From the NCBI GenBank assembly GCA_001587635.1, contig LNJE01000003.1, positions 1 through 64,000 of the forward strand: DNA of 64,000 nt, read 5' to 3'. The notes beneath the pieces were generated by a model that ran no database searches, had not been told where the DNA came from, and saw only the letters and a list, made by a program, of their open reading frames with translations. Numbering within the stretch: the stretch's first letter is position 1; each line of letters opens with the position of its first letter. The position numbers were made by a program, and so were the translations under genes. The DNA comes from Methanofastidiosum methylothiophilum (GTDB lineage Archaea > Methanobacteriota_B > Thermococci > Methanofastidiosales > Methanofastidiosaceae). Positions 42,955 to 51,654 of the stretch are shown one piece after another.

Positions 42955-45162
42955 CTAAATTTCTTCATATTGAGAGTCTATTACTTCCCTTATCTTTTTA
43001 GCTTTGATATCTCCTACACCTTCAACTTCTTTAAGTTCTATTTCGTCTGCATTAAAAACTCCAAGAACACTACCAAATTTTTTTAATAATCTTCGAGAAA
43101 GTATAGATGACACTTCTGGAAGACCCTCAATAATATATAGTTGTTTTTCCCTTAAACCCATTATTCTTTTCTCTCCACGTATTATAGGCATTCGATCTTT
43201 CTCTTTTTGTTCCCTTAATGAGATATCAACAAAAAAATTTGCTGTTTCTTCAAGTGTTTTAGTAAAAATAATTCTAACCCTGAAATCTACTATAGCAGAT
43301 ATAATCGCACCTCGAATTGATTTCTCATCTATATTCCTTATTGAATAAATATCACTTCCTTCAACCACCAATATGGGAATCTCAAATGTATTTGAAAGAG
43401 ACATAATTTGAGAAAAAAGAGTTCCTTTGATTAGTGATTCAATAAAGTCATTTGATGATTTTCTTTCAACTCCAACTCTATTCGATAGGATGTAATCTCC
43501 TACCTCCAAACGACTAATCTTAACATTCGCAATCTCTGATAAGATTTTTAAAAATTTCTTATCTTCCCTGTCATCTGCTATGATGTAGGGCATTTCAACA
43601 AAATCTTTAAGTTTGCTCTGTCCTTTACCAGCCATAATAGATTCATCACTCTTCTTGATATCCTTCTTTAATTCCATCACTGTATGCTTCATTAGTTTTT
43701 CTTTTCGTTTACTTGCCCAATAATACCCTTCATCTCTAGTTTTCTCTGCAATAAGAATTATCACTTCGCCACTTTTTCTTCTAGCAGTTCTACCCCTTCT
43801 CTGAATTGTTCTTATTTCTGAAGGTACAGGTTCAAATAATACAACCATATCAACTTCTGGTATGTCAAGGCCCTCTTCAGCTACTGATGTAGCAACAAGC
43901 ACATTAAATTCGCCCGATCTAAATTTTTCTATTATTTCTTTCTGTTTTTTTTGGGATAGACCTTCATCCCCTTTTTTCGAAGCTTGACCAACAAATCTTT
44001 CAACCCTTACTCCATCTATCTTTTTCAACTCATTAACGATCCTTATAGTAGTGTCCCTATAATGTGAAAAAACAATCAAATTTTTTCCTACTTTTACTTC
44101 ATTGGTGACTATTTCATATAATTTTGAAAGTTTAGGGTGCTCTATACCTTGTTGATTTAGATTATCTGCCATAGTTATAATTTTCATTACATTTTTTTCA
44201 GAAAGCAATTCTATTGAAGAACGGCTCTTTCCATCACGCATTTTTTTAAAGTACGATATCAAAGAAGAAATACCTTGGGTTTCTAATAATTCTAAAGCAT
44301 GATACAACTTAATTGCTTTTGCTTGAGATTTGAGTGCTCCATAATAAACTGATTTTTCTTGGATTGGTACTTCTTTAATTTTATTATTAATCTTTATTAC
44401 AGTACCTAATATTTCCTTTTTGGTAACTTCTTGGGATGAAACAAATCCTAAATCTTTTAGATTTGTTATTTCTTTTTTTAGTAAAAATTCAAGTAGCTTT
44501 TTAATTTCTAAAAACTCATCAGGGAGTTTTACTGTAATCCAAGATATTTCTATATCTTGAACATAAGGTTTAACATCAGGAGAATTTTCATTTCTTAATT
44601 CTATATGTTCTATTCCTAGATTTTTGATTATTTCTTGCAATTTTTCCTTATTTGATGCAGGCGAAGCTGTTAATCCTAAGATTCTAATATTTTTAGAAAT
44701 AGCTTTTTCTGCTATGTAAGTGTATGCATAATTCCCTACCGCACGATGTGCTTCATCAAAGATAATAAGTCCAAATTCACCTAAATTTATTTTCCCATTT
44801 AAAATATCATTTTCTATAACTTGAGGAGTAGCCATCAAAACTAAAGATTTGTTGTATATCTCTTCTCGCTTTATTGGCGGCACAACTCCAGTGAGGATAG
44901 AAAAATTCTCTTTTTCGATATTCAATATGTCTGAAAAAGATTTAAAATGTTGTTCTGACAAAGGCTTAGTCGGAGCTAAGACTAATACTTTTTTTTTCAG
45001 TAATTGTAAAGTATATGCCGCTAATAAAATTCCAATGTAAGTCTTTCCAAGACCTGTTGGAAGTATAACTAGTGTATTTTTATCTTTACTTTTTACAAAA
45101 ATAGTTTCTTGATAGGATCTAGGTGAAATCTCCCCTTTAATAAAGGGATGAGAAAAAGGCAT
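42955..45162 (-). CDS. hef: Fork-repair helicase/nuclease Hef
   Basis: 735 residues. The N-terminal SF2 helicase has Walker A LPTGLGKTYIG (about 34-44), DEAH (IIFDEAHRAVG), GLTASP and the late QRRGRTARR motif VI. An XPF-type nuclease follows (DDREDKKF, GDYIL, VERKSSNDF, metal-binding VERK). Tandem helix-hairpin-helix elements end the protein (GVGDIKAKKIREV). Hef opens and cuts stalled forks. Its start overlaps the stop of a small winged-helix gene by one base, and a hairpin leader heads that transcript. Confidence 0.95.
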   Translation of the reverse strand: MPFSHPFIKGEISPRSYQETIFVKSKDKNTLVILPTGLGKTYIGILLAAYTLQLLKKKVLVLAPTKPLSEQHFKSFSDILNIEKENFSILTGVVPPIKREEIYNKSLVLMATPQVIENDILNGKINLGEFGLIIFDEAHRAVGNYAYTYIAEKAISKNIRILGLTASPASNKEKLQEIIKNLGIEHIELRNENSPDVKPYVQDIEISWITVKLPDEFLEIKKLLEFLLKKEITNLKDLGFVSSQEVTKKEILGTVIKINNKIKEVPIQEKSVYYGALKSQAKAIKLYHALELLETQGISSLISYFKKMRDGKSRSSIELLSEKNVMKIITMADNLNQQGIEHPKLSKLYEIVTNEVKVGKNLIVFSHYRDTTIRIVNELKKIDGVRVERFVGQASKKGDEGLSQKKQKEIIEKFRSGEFNVLVATSVAEEGLDIPEVDMVVLFEPVPSEIRTIQRRGRTARRKSGEVIILIAEKTRDEGYYWASKRKEKLMKHTVMELKKDIKKSDESIMAGKGQSKLKDFVEMPYIIADDREDKKFLKILSEIANVKISRLEVGDYILSNRVGVERKSSNDFIESLIKGTLFSQIMSLSNTFEIPILVVEGSDIYSIRNIDEKSIRGAIISAIVDFRVRIIFTKTLEETANFFVDISLREQKEKDRMPIIRGEKRIMGLREKQLYIIEGLPEVSSILSRRLLKKFGSVLGVFNADEIELKEVEGVGDIKAKKIREVIDSQYEEI

Positions 45163-45383
45163 TATCTTACCATCTTTTCTAATTTCTTCTCAATATCATC
45201 CTTTTTCTTTATCTGCCAAACTATAATATCTTCTCTTTTGGTACTTTCAACTTTACCCTCTTCTTGTAATCTTAACAAAAGAGACTTAGTTTTAATTAAA
45301 CTCTCTTTTGTTTTCTCACTGATATTTTCTGCAGAAATAGGTGAGTCCTCATTCTCAAGCAATTTTATGATTCTTTGATACAT
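45162..45383 (-). CDS. Winged-helix small protein coupled to hef
   Basis: 73 residues: a winged helix with SAENISEKTKESLIKTKSLL as the HTH, a wing and a basic Lys-rich end. ATG follows AGGAGGC. The TAATG overlap with hef means translational coupling, so it is expected to work with or control Hef. No family name recognised. Confidence 0.75.
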   Translation of the reverse strand: MYQRIIKLLENEDSPISAENISEKTKESLIKTKSLLLRLQEEGKVESTKREDIIVWQIKKKDDIEKKLEKMVR

Positions 45384-45407
45384 AAATGCCTCCTAAAGTC
45401 ATAACGA

Positions 45408-45479
45408 GGGAAGGGAAATCTAGCACTAGAGGTGAAAAAATATGAGAGGATTCTAACTTTTTCCTCCATTTCCCTTCCC
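45408..45479 (-). ncRNA. 72-nt hairpin leader of the wHTH-hef transcript
   Basis: A perfect 12-bp inverted repeat, GGGAAGGGAAAT (45408-45419) and ATTTCCCTTCCC (45468-45479), encloses a second stem (GAGG/CCTC with an A5/T5 extension). On the minus strand the TATA box at 45502-45509 places the transcript start at the very base of this hairpin, and the wHTH ribosome-binding site follows about 15 bases after it. It may be a regulatory leader or a processed RNA. No known riboswitch class was recognised. Confidence 0.6.
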
Positions 45480-45501
45480 ATTAATAACAACTACATAAAC
45501 C

Positions 45502-45509
45502 TATAAATA
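45502..45509. promoter_or_regulatory. Shared TATA box for lplA-type gene and hef operon
   Basis: TATAAATA reads as TATTTATA on the other strand. Its centre is about 25 bases from the GTG start of the plus-strand gene and about 26 from the base of the minus-strand hairpin leader, so one box may serve both divergent promoters. Confidence 0.5.
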
Positions 45510-45530
45510 CTTTTCGATAGTAAAAATTCT

Positions 45531-46259
45531 GTGAGATATTTACCGTATAGGGAAGAAAATGGGTATCTTTCAATGGGTTTGGATGAGGCGTTACTATTGT
45601 TAAGGATAGAAGATAAAGTAGAAGATACATTCAGATTTTATTCATTTTTTCCTTCATGTGCTTCAATTGGTTATTTTCAAAGACTAAGTTCTTCAATTAA
45701 TTTAGATTATTGTTTTAAAAATAACATTGATTATGTTAGAAGAATAACTGGGGGGGGAAATGTATTTCATGATTACATGGGAGAAATAACTTACTCTATT
45801 GTATTATCAGAAAAGAAATCACCCGATAACATTCTAGATTCATTTGAATTTATTTATGGAGGGATTATAAAGGGATTAAAAAATATGGACATTAACGTTG
45901 AATTTAAACCCCTTAATGATCTTACTTTTAATTCTAAAAAAATATCTGGCTCAGCTCAAACTAGAAAAAACGGAATTATTTTACAACATGGAACTCTTAT
46001 GTTTAATACAAATATTGAATTAATGGAAAAAGTTCTTAGAATATCTAACCAAAAAACGGAAATAAGAAAAAGGGTTACTACACTTTCTAGGGAAGGGTAT
46101 AACATTGGTAAAAAAGAATTAATTAAAAACTTAAAAAAAGGATTTGAAGAAATTTATGGGAAATCAAATAAAGGTAAACTTTCTAGAGGAGAACTAAGTC
46201 TTGCAAAAAAATTAGCTTATGGAAAATATAAATCAAAAGAGTGGAATTATAAAAAGTAG
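45531..46259 (+). CDS. Biotin/lipoate protein ligase A/B family (LplA-like)
   Basis: 242 residues. The catalytic signature RRITGGGNVFHD (R-R-x-x-G-G-G-x-V-x-H-D) and the Lys of FNSKKISGSAQ are intact, followed by QHGTLMFN. It would attach lipoate, octanoate or biotin to a carrier protein. The short form lacks the usual C-terminal accessory domain of LplA. GTG 45531 lies about 25 bases after the TATA box with no leader. No lipoyl carrier gene is nearby, so the substrate is open. Confidence 0.88.
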   Translation: MRYLPYREENGYLSMGLDEALLLLRIEDKVEDTFRFYSFFPSCASIGYFQRLSSSINLDYCFKNNIDYVRRITGGGNVFHDYMGEITYSIVLSEKKSPDNILDSFEFIYGGIIKGLKNMDINVEFKPLNDLTFNSKKISGSAQTRKNGIILQHGTLMFNTNIELMEKVLRISNQKTEIRKRVTTLSREGYNIGKKELIKNLKKGFEEIYGKSNKGKLSRGELSLAKKLAYGKYKSKEWNYKK

Positions 46260-46278
46260 ATTAAATAAATATTCAAAA

Positions 46279-46656
46279 TCAAATTGTTTTAGGTGCTATT
46301 TTATCTATAAACTCATAAGGATTATCTACATAGATTTTTACCTTAATTGAACCAAGTGGAGATAATTTTGATAGATTTACTCTGCCTGCAAAAGCAGCTT
46401 GTTTATTCATCAAAAAAGATATTTTTAATTCTTGAGTGCCTTCCTTTAATATCATATTGACACTATCCCTTATCGCATCTGAATATATTAATTCGATGAA
46501 TCTTGAAAGGACACTTTCGTCTTCAGAATATCCAATAATTACCTCTTTATTTTCTTCTATATTGATGTCAGGAAATATATTAGTTATTGATATCTTTACT
46601 TTTTCTGGATCCTCTGTATTCTTTACATCTGCATAGACTTTCAATTTAAAGCTCAT
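46279..46656 (-). CDS. UPF0201 RNA-binding-like protein
   Basis: 125 residues. The archaeal UPF0201 family pattern is seen: VYADVKNTEDPEKV near the start and the LNKQAAFAGRVN-like segment (LMNKQAAFAGRVNL), then KVKIYVDNP. The fold is thought related to L5/RNA-binding domains; function unknown. Its start overlaps the end of the UPF0200 gene by 11 bases, a common archaeal pairing. Confidence 0.9.
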   Translation of the reverse strand: MSFKLKVYADVKNTEDPEKVKISITNIFPDINIEENKEVIIGYSEDESVLSRFIELIYSDAIRDSVNMILKEGTQELKISFLMNKQAAFAGRVNLSKLSPLGSIKVKIYVDNPYEFIDKIAPKTI

Positions 46657-47173
46657 ATTTCTTAATCACCGTATAGATATTTTCCTTAAAGTCTTCTAAA
46701 GTGCCATTGTTGTTAATAATAACGTCTGATAAAGCCAATGCTTCACCCAAACCCCATGAAAGTTCCCTTAAATCTCTTTTATGGAACTCTTCATAAGTTT
46801 GATGGTCATCGTCTCGTTTTCTATTTTTCAATCTTTCAAATCTAATTTTGGGTGAACAGTGTATACCAATTAAAAAAAAATCCATTTCATTCCTAAATCT
46901 TTCAATTTCTTTTATCCCCCGTATACCCTCAATCAAAAATTTATTATCATGGGTTTTCCTTATTTTATCTAAAGTCAAAATGGCTATTACATCAAGCCCA
47001 TTTTCATCTCTAAGCATTTGGGCAACTTTACCACTTTCTTCCAAAGGGTATCCTTTTCTTACAGTTTCTTCTCTTACAATATCTCCCATAGAGATGAATC
47101 TATATCCTAAAGTAAGTGCAATATTAACAAATTCACTTTTTCCAGAACCAGGCATACCAACTATTCCTATCAT
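46646..47173 (-). CDS. UPF0200 P-loop nucleoside/nucleotide kinase-like protein
   Basis: 175 residues. Walker A GMPGSGKSEF lies at the N-terminus, with SMGDIVREE, the lid-like RFERLKNRKRDDD and LSDVIINNNG near the end, features of dephospho-CoA-kinase/adenylate-kinase-like UPF0200 proteins. Substrate not established. It overlaps PmbA by 4 bases upstream and UPF0201 by 11 bases downstream, giving a three-gene unit pmbA-UPF0200-UPF0201. Confidence 0.88.
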   Translation of the reverse strand: MIGIVGMPGSGKSEFVNIALTLGYRFISMGDIVREETVRKGYPLEESGKVAQMLRDENGLDVIAILTLDKIRKTHDNKFLIEGIRGIKEIERFRNEMDFFLIGIHCSPKIRFERLKNRKRDDDHQTYEEFHKRDLRELSWGLGEALALSDVIINNNGTLEDFKENIYTVIKKYEL

Positions 47174-48444
47174 CCTACCACCCTTGCTTCAGATATAATT
47201 GAAGGAGTGATTATACCTCCCGTATCTTTTACTTGCCCGTATACCCCTTTAACTTTATTTAAGAATTCAAAAATATTTCCCACTATCATCCCATGTTTGA
47301 TAGGATGTTTTCTTTCCCCATCATTAATGTAAAATCCACTCGAGATTTCTACAGAAAAATCTCCCGAAATTGAATTTGCTGTATGTGCCCCCCTTAATTC
47401 ATTTATAATAAATCCTTCTTCTATTCCTTCTAATGTTTCTCCTCCAATAATGAAATTAGTAGTGCCAATTGAAGGAAGAGATTTATAATCTCTCTCTGAG
47501 TTACCTGTGGATTCAACACCATATTTTTTTGCATAAAAATCGTCATAGAGATATTTTATTAATATCCCATTATCTATAACTATATTCCTTTTTGTAGAAT
47601 TACCGTCTCCATCAAAATTCGTAGAGGCAACACCATACTCAAGTGTGCCATCATCTATTATTGTAAGATTTGTTATCTTTTTGCCAATCTTTCCTTTTAA
47701 AAAACTTTTATTTTTGTCAACACTTTCTGCAAAAAGATGAGGTATAAACGTATTTGACAACAATGAAGAAATCGCTTCAGGCCCCAGGATTACATCACAA
47801 TACATAGGGTGTATTTTTTTTGCATTACTAGTTTCTTTTGCTTTCAATGCAGCTAGTTCTCCAATTGGAGTAAACTCAAATTTTTTTCTCATGATATTAT
47901 AATCAAAACCAGTAGCTACATCATCATTTTTGTAAATGGAAGAGAGATATCCGAAAAGAGTCGCATATTTTTGATATAAAGAAATTCCTGTTGTTGATGA
48001 AATTGCTTCTTCATAGAACGTAAGATTAGTGCTCCCCGAAGAAGGAACTCCACTTTTTTCTTTACATCCTCTAATCATATCCATTGAGAATTCCATTAGA
48101 TCCTTAGAAGTTATATCATACAAAGACTTGTCTACCAATTTTCTCTCTTTTATTGTAGTTGGGATAGGAAGACTAATAAAATCTTCTTTATCTCTAGATA
48201 CCTTAAGAACTTTATACGCAGTCTTAACACAATCTTCTAAATTAGTAAGATTATTTGTAAATGAAAAGCCCTGTTTTTTTCCTTCAATTACTCTTATTCC
48301 GATTCCAATTGTCTCTTTCTCTTCACCAATCTCAATATTACTTTTTTCTATATCATAAGAAATAACTTTTATTTTTTGGGCAAATACATCCCCTTCAGAA
48401 TGCATAAACTTCATTGTTTTATGTGCTATTTCTTCCAAATCCAT
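47170..48444 (-). CDS. pmbA: TldD/PmbA family protein, PmbA (TldE) type
   Basis: 424 residues. The family fold is recognised by IGIGIRVIEGKKQGFSFTN near residue 50, FDGDGNSTKRNIVIDNG and the C-terminal SGDFSVEISSGF. The HExxxH zinc site of TldD is absent, so this is the non-catalytic PmbA/TldE partner type. TldD/PmbA pairs degrade unfolded or modified peptides. No tldD is in the window. ATG follows GGTGAGC. Confidence 0.9.
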   Translation of the reverse strand: MDLEEIAHKTMKFMHSEGDVFAQKIKVISYDIEKSNIEIGEEKETIGIGIRVIEGKKQGFSFTNNLTNLEDCVKTAYKVLKVSRDKEDFISLPIPTTIKERKLVDKSLYDITSKDLMEFSMDMIRGCKEKSGVPSSGSTNLTFYEEAISSTTGISLYQKYATLFGYLSSIYKNDDVATGFDYNIMRKKFEFTPIGELAALKAKETSNAKKIHPMYCDVILGPEAISSLLSNTFIPHLFAESVDKNKSFLKGKIGKKITNLTIIDDGTLEYGVASTNFDGDGNSTKRNIVIDNGILIKYLYDDFYAKKYGVESTGNSERDYKSLPSIGTTNFIIGGETLEGIEEGFIINELRGAHTANSISGDFSVEISSGFYINDGERKHPIKHGMIVGNIFEFLNKVKGVYGQVKDTGGIITPSIISEARVVG

Positions 48445-48561
48445 CTGCTCACCTAATTTGACATTGCTTTAAGTATTAAAAAAGTTTCTAATTATTTATT
48501 TTTGTGTTTAACTTTTAATAGACCTGTAAACCATTTAAATGTAAGTAGTAGTAAAAGATAT

Positions 48562-49074
48562 ATGGATATATCAAAAGACAAAGCCTCAATTGAAGCAATT
48601 CTTTTCATATCTGGTGAACCTGTTCCAATCTCTAAATTACTAAAAAAACTAGGCATAAAGGAAAGAGATTATGTAGAAGGATTGATTGAAAGTCTTTCAA
48701 AAGATTATATTGATAGGGGTAGTTCTATAGAAGTTATAAGGGCCGTAGAAGATAGGTATACAATGCAAGTAAAAAATGAATTCTCCTTGCTTACTGCAGA
48801 CTTTGCTCCGAAATCAGAGATAAGGGGAGCAGTTCTAAAGACACTAGCCATTATTGCATATAAGCAGCCATTAAAAAAATCTGACTTGGTAAAATATAGG
48901 GGAAGTCAATGCTATGGGCATGTTAAATCCTTAGTTGAAGCGGGCCTTGTTGATGCTGAATCTTGTGGGAAAACTAAAATGTTAAAAACAACTTCTAAAT
49001 TTTCTGAAATATATGGTCTTGAATCTTCTACACCAACTGAGATTAGGAAATTCATGGAAAGTATCTTAAAATAA
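48562..49074 (+). CDS. scpB: Condensin-associated segregation protein ScpB
   Basis: 170 residues from ATG 48562, about 25 bases after TATA-like CATTTAAATG, leaderless; the longer GTG/ATG frame from 48502 starts upstream of the promoter. Two winged helices are visible: IEAILFISGEPVPISKLLKKL and the segment LAIIAYKQPLKKSDLVKYRG, the ScpB hallmark. It joins SMC-ScpA in chromosome condensation; scpA and smc are outside the window. Confidence 0.93.
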   Translation: MDISKDKASIEAILFISGEPVPISKLLKKLGIKERDYVEGLIESLSKDYIDRGSSIEVIRAVEDRYTMQVKNEFSLLTADFAPKSEIRGAVLKTLAIIAYKQPLKKSDLVKYRGSQCYGHVKSLVEAGLVDAESCGKTKMLKTTSKFSEIYGLESSTPTEIRKFMESILK

Positions 49075-49106
49075 AAACTTTTATAAATAATCTATCCTTT
49101 AACCGC

Positions 49107-50078
49107 ATGTTGAAATGTATGACAGATCTAAATAGAATTGCTCAAGAAATTAGGAATTACGAGGGTGTTAAAAGAAAAAATCCTATTAAATATCTAATTA
49201 ATCAGTTTAAGCCTTTTTCTAATTATGGAAATACTGTTATTGATTTCGGCGATGATGCAGCAGTTTTAAAATTTGATAACAATTATTTGCTTTTAGCTGC
49301 AGATGGAATTTGGGCAAATTTATTAAACGATCTTTTTTGGGCAGGATACTGTGCTGTGCTCGTAAATGTCAACGACATCTATGCAATGGGAGGTAAACCT
49401 ATTGCTATGGTTAATATAATGTCTTTAAAAAAGACGGATAATTGTAAAAATTTACTTGAAGGTATAAAAACTGGTTGTGATAAATTTAAAGTTCCAATGG
49501 TCGGAGGACATCTCCACCCAGATACACAATCTACAACCGTATCAGTTTCAATAATGGGGAATGCGTCAAAGATACTTTCAAGTTTTTCTGCAAAAGAAGG
49601 AGAAGATATTATCTTAGCAATGGATATGGATGGCCGGCAATATAATAACTTTCTTAATTGGGATACCACTCTAAATAAATCATCTGAAGAATGTTTATCT
49701 AAACTCGGCATAATGAATGAAATCGCAGAAAAGGAACTTTCATTCGCAGCTAAAGATATATCTAATCCCGGCATATTGGGCACAATTGGAATGCTTCTTG
49801 AAACCTCACGAAAGGGAGCGGTAATTGACATTGAAGAAATACAAAGACCTGAAAACATGGATTTTATGGACTGGTTAAAAATTTACCCAGGATATGGATT
49901 TACATTGACATCTGCACCTGAAAACTCTGATAAGATCTTATCCCTTTTTAAAAAGCAAAAAATAGAAGCTAAAATTGTCGGGAAAGTTACTAATGATAAT
50001 ACTATGACTATACAAGACAAAAATGAGAAAAAAACACTATTTGACTTTAAAACAGACATTATAACGGGAATAAAATAA
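49107..50078 (+). CDS. Methanogenesis marker protein 2 (AIR-synthase-like)
   Basis: 323 residues of the PurM/SelD superfamily: VIDFGDDAAVLKF, LLAADGIW and LVNVNDIYAMGGKPIAMVNI near the front, and PMVGGHLHPDTQS and AKDISNPGILGTIGML later. This version is the archaeal marker-2 family found in methanogens. The ATP-binding Gly/Asp motifs are intact, but the substrate is unknown. TATA TTTTATAAATA is about 25 bases from ATG 49107, so it is leaderless. A DUF1847 gene follows 34 bases later. Confidence 0.85.
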   Translation: MLKCMTDLNRIAQEIRNYEGVKRKNPIKYLINQFKPFSNYGNTVIDFGDDAAVLKFDNNYLLLAADGIWANLLNDLFWAGYCAVLVNVNDIYAMGGKPIAMVNIMSLKKTDNCKNLLEGIKTGCDKFKVPMVGGHLHPDTQSTTVSVSIMGNASKILSSFSAKEGEDIILAMDMDGRQYNNFLNWDTTLNKSSEECLSKLGIMNEIAEKELSFAAKDISNPGILGTIGMLLETSRKGAVIDIEEIQRPENMDFMDWLKIYPGYGFTLTSAPENSDKILSLFKKQKIEAKIVGKVTNDNTMTIQDKNEKKTLFDFKTDIITGIK

Positions 50079-50112
50079 TTATCTTTTTAAACTATTGACA
50101 TTTACTTTTTCT

Positions 50113-50709
50113 ATGAGATGTAATGAATGTGAAGATTCCTTTTGTATGGAAGGAATAAACTGTTATAGTAAGGATATCCAAATCTACGCAGAAAACGAAA
50201 TAAAAAAAGAAGAAAATCATAATTTTTACATAACTTCAACTGAACTTGAAGTAGATGCATATATGAAACTCCCAAGAGTATTAGAGTTAATTGAATTTTC
50301 CAAGAGAATGAATTATAAAAAACTCGGTATTGCATCTTGCATAGGATTAAAAAATGAATCTCAGATTCTGACTAGTTTGCTTCAAGAAAAGGGATTTGAA
50401 GTATCTCTTGCTATTTGTAAAGCGCACGGAATTGGTAAAGGTGACTTCGGCGTAGTTAAAACTTTATCTAACAATCTAAGTGAATCTGCATGCAATCCTG
50501 TAGGTCAGGCTAAATTACTGGAAAAAGAAGGTACCGAATTTAATATTGTCGTAGGATTGTGCGTAGGCCATGATTCTTTATTTATCAAATATTCAAAGGC
50601 CCCTACTACAGTCCTTATAGTCAAAGATAGGATTTTAGCCCATAATCCAATAGGTGCACTTTATTCTAACTATTGGATAAAAAAGATAAAAAACTACAAA
50701 TTTGAATGA
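50113..50709 (+). CDS. DUF1847 metal-binding protein
   Basis: 198 residues from ATG 50113, about 25 bases after CTTTTTAAACT, leaderless; TTG 50095 would be too close to the box. The start MRCNECEDSFCMEGINC is Cys-rich, and GIASCIGLKNE, CNPVGQAKLL, VVGLCVGHDSLF and GALYSNYW are family landmarks. DUF1847 occurs in anaerobes and is thought to bind metal; function unknown. It follows the marker-2 gene and converges with the NifX-like gene. Confidence 0.9.
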   Translation: MRCNECEDSFCMEGINCYSKDIQIYAENEIKKEENHNFYITSTELEVDAYMKLPRVLELIEFSKRMNYKKLGIASCIGLKNESQILTSLLQEKGFEVSLAICKAHGIGKGDFGVVKTLSNNLSESACNPVGQAKLLEKEGTEFNIVVGLCVGHDSLFIKYSKAPTTVLIVKDRILAHNPIGALYSNYWIKKIKNYKFE

Positions 50710-50711
50710 TA

Positions 50712-51077
50712 TTATTGGGCATTACAGGATGCTTTTCCGTTTGAAAATCTCTCTAATTCGCCTTTGATAAATTTACTAATAACATCTTCAATTTTTTCTC
50801 TTTTAGTAAAGAAGATATCAAATCCTTGACTTCTAAGAGCTTCCATAGCATGCGGCCCTAAATTTGAACAGATTATAATCCCAACATTTTTTCTGAAAAA
50901 CAAGTCCAAGAGACTCTCAGATCCACCGAAGTGATCACTTGTATTTTTCAAGACCTCTATATTTTTGATTTTATTATCGACTATCTCTACGATAGTATAT
51001 GTAGGAGCCATACCAAAATGATTGAAAACAGTATCTGAAAGTCCACCTTTAGAATCTGTCGGTATTGCGATTTTCAT
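50712..51077 (-). CDS. NifX/NifB-type dinitrogenase cofactor-binding domain protein
   Basis: 121 residues of the NifX-NifB-VnfX domain: MKIAIPTDSKGGLSDTVFNHFG at the start in two parts and GIIICSNLGPHAMEAL in the middle. Stand-alone forms bind Fe-S or FeMo-type clusters and are common in anaerobes without nitrogenase. It lies 34 bases after a DUF134 gene, a frequent pair, so DUF134 may regulate it. Confidence 0.9.
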   Translation of the reverse strand: MKIAIPTDSKGGLSDTVFNHFGMAPTYTIVEIVDNKIKNIEVLKNTSDHFGGSESLLDLFFRKNVGIIICSNLGPHAMEALRSQGFDIFFTKREKIEDVISKFIKGELERFSNGKASCNAQ

Positions 51078-51111
51078 AGTATTACCCTTAGCTCATAATT
51101 AGGAAAGATTA

Positions 51112-51558
51112 TTATACTAAATTATCTCTCCTCTTTTTACAATTGTACGCATTAATCTTGAGATTAATAATTTTTTCCCTATTGCAATTTGGGCATTTCC
51201 CCTCATTCTTTGAACTAACATCCAATTCCCATACATAGTTGCAATTTTGACATTTAAATTGTGTAATACCAATTTCATAATCCCCGCCAAATATCTCAAT
51301 AGCTTTAGAATTAACCAGGGCGTCTGATACTTTATTTCTAGCTTCTTTTAATATTCTATGAAAGGTAGGCTGTGAAATTCCCATTTTTTCAGAAGCCTCG
51401 ATCTGTTCTAATCCAATTAAATCCTTAAGTCTAATTGCTTCAAGTTCTTCAAAAGTAAGCCTGACAATATCTAGTTGCTCTAGTGGTACTCCTCGGGGTT
51501 TAAAATAACGTGTATGAGTATCTACATAAATACATCTTTTTTTCCTTGCTCGAGGCAT
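51112..51558 (-). CDS. DUF134 HTH regulator with C-terminal zinc ribbon
   Basis: 148 residues. The DUF134 sigma-like HTH is clear (LTFEELEAIRLKDLIGLEQI, EKMGISQPTFHRIL), and a C-terminal zinc ribbon has CQNCNYVW and CPNCNRE. It starts MPRARKKR. It is the upstream partner of the NifX-domain gene and probably controls it in response to an Fe-S or redox signal. Confidence 0.9.
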   Translation of the reverse strand: MPRARKKRCIYVDTHTRYFKPRGVPLEQLDIVRLTFEELEAIRLKDLIGLEQIEASEKMGISQPTFHRILKEARNKVSDALVNSKAIEIFGGDYEIGITQFKCQNCNYVWELDVSSKNEGKCPNCNREKIINLKINAYNCKKRRDNLV

Positions 51559-51654
51559 ATAATATAAATATATTTTTCTATTAAAAAACTTATCCTTTTT
51601 TACTATACAAAATTAACAGAATAGTATAAAAATAAAAAAATTAAATTACTATAT

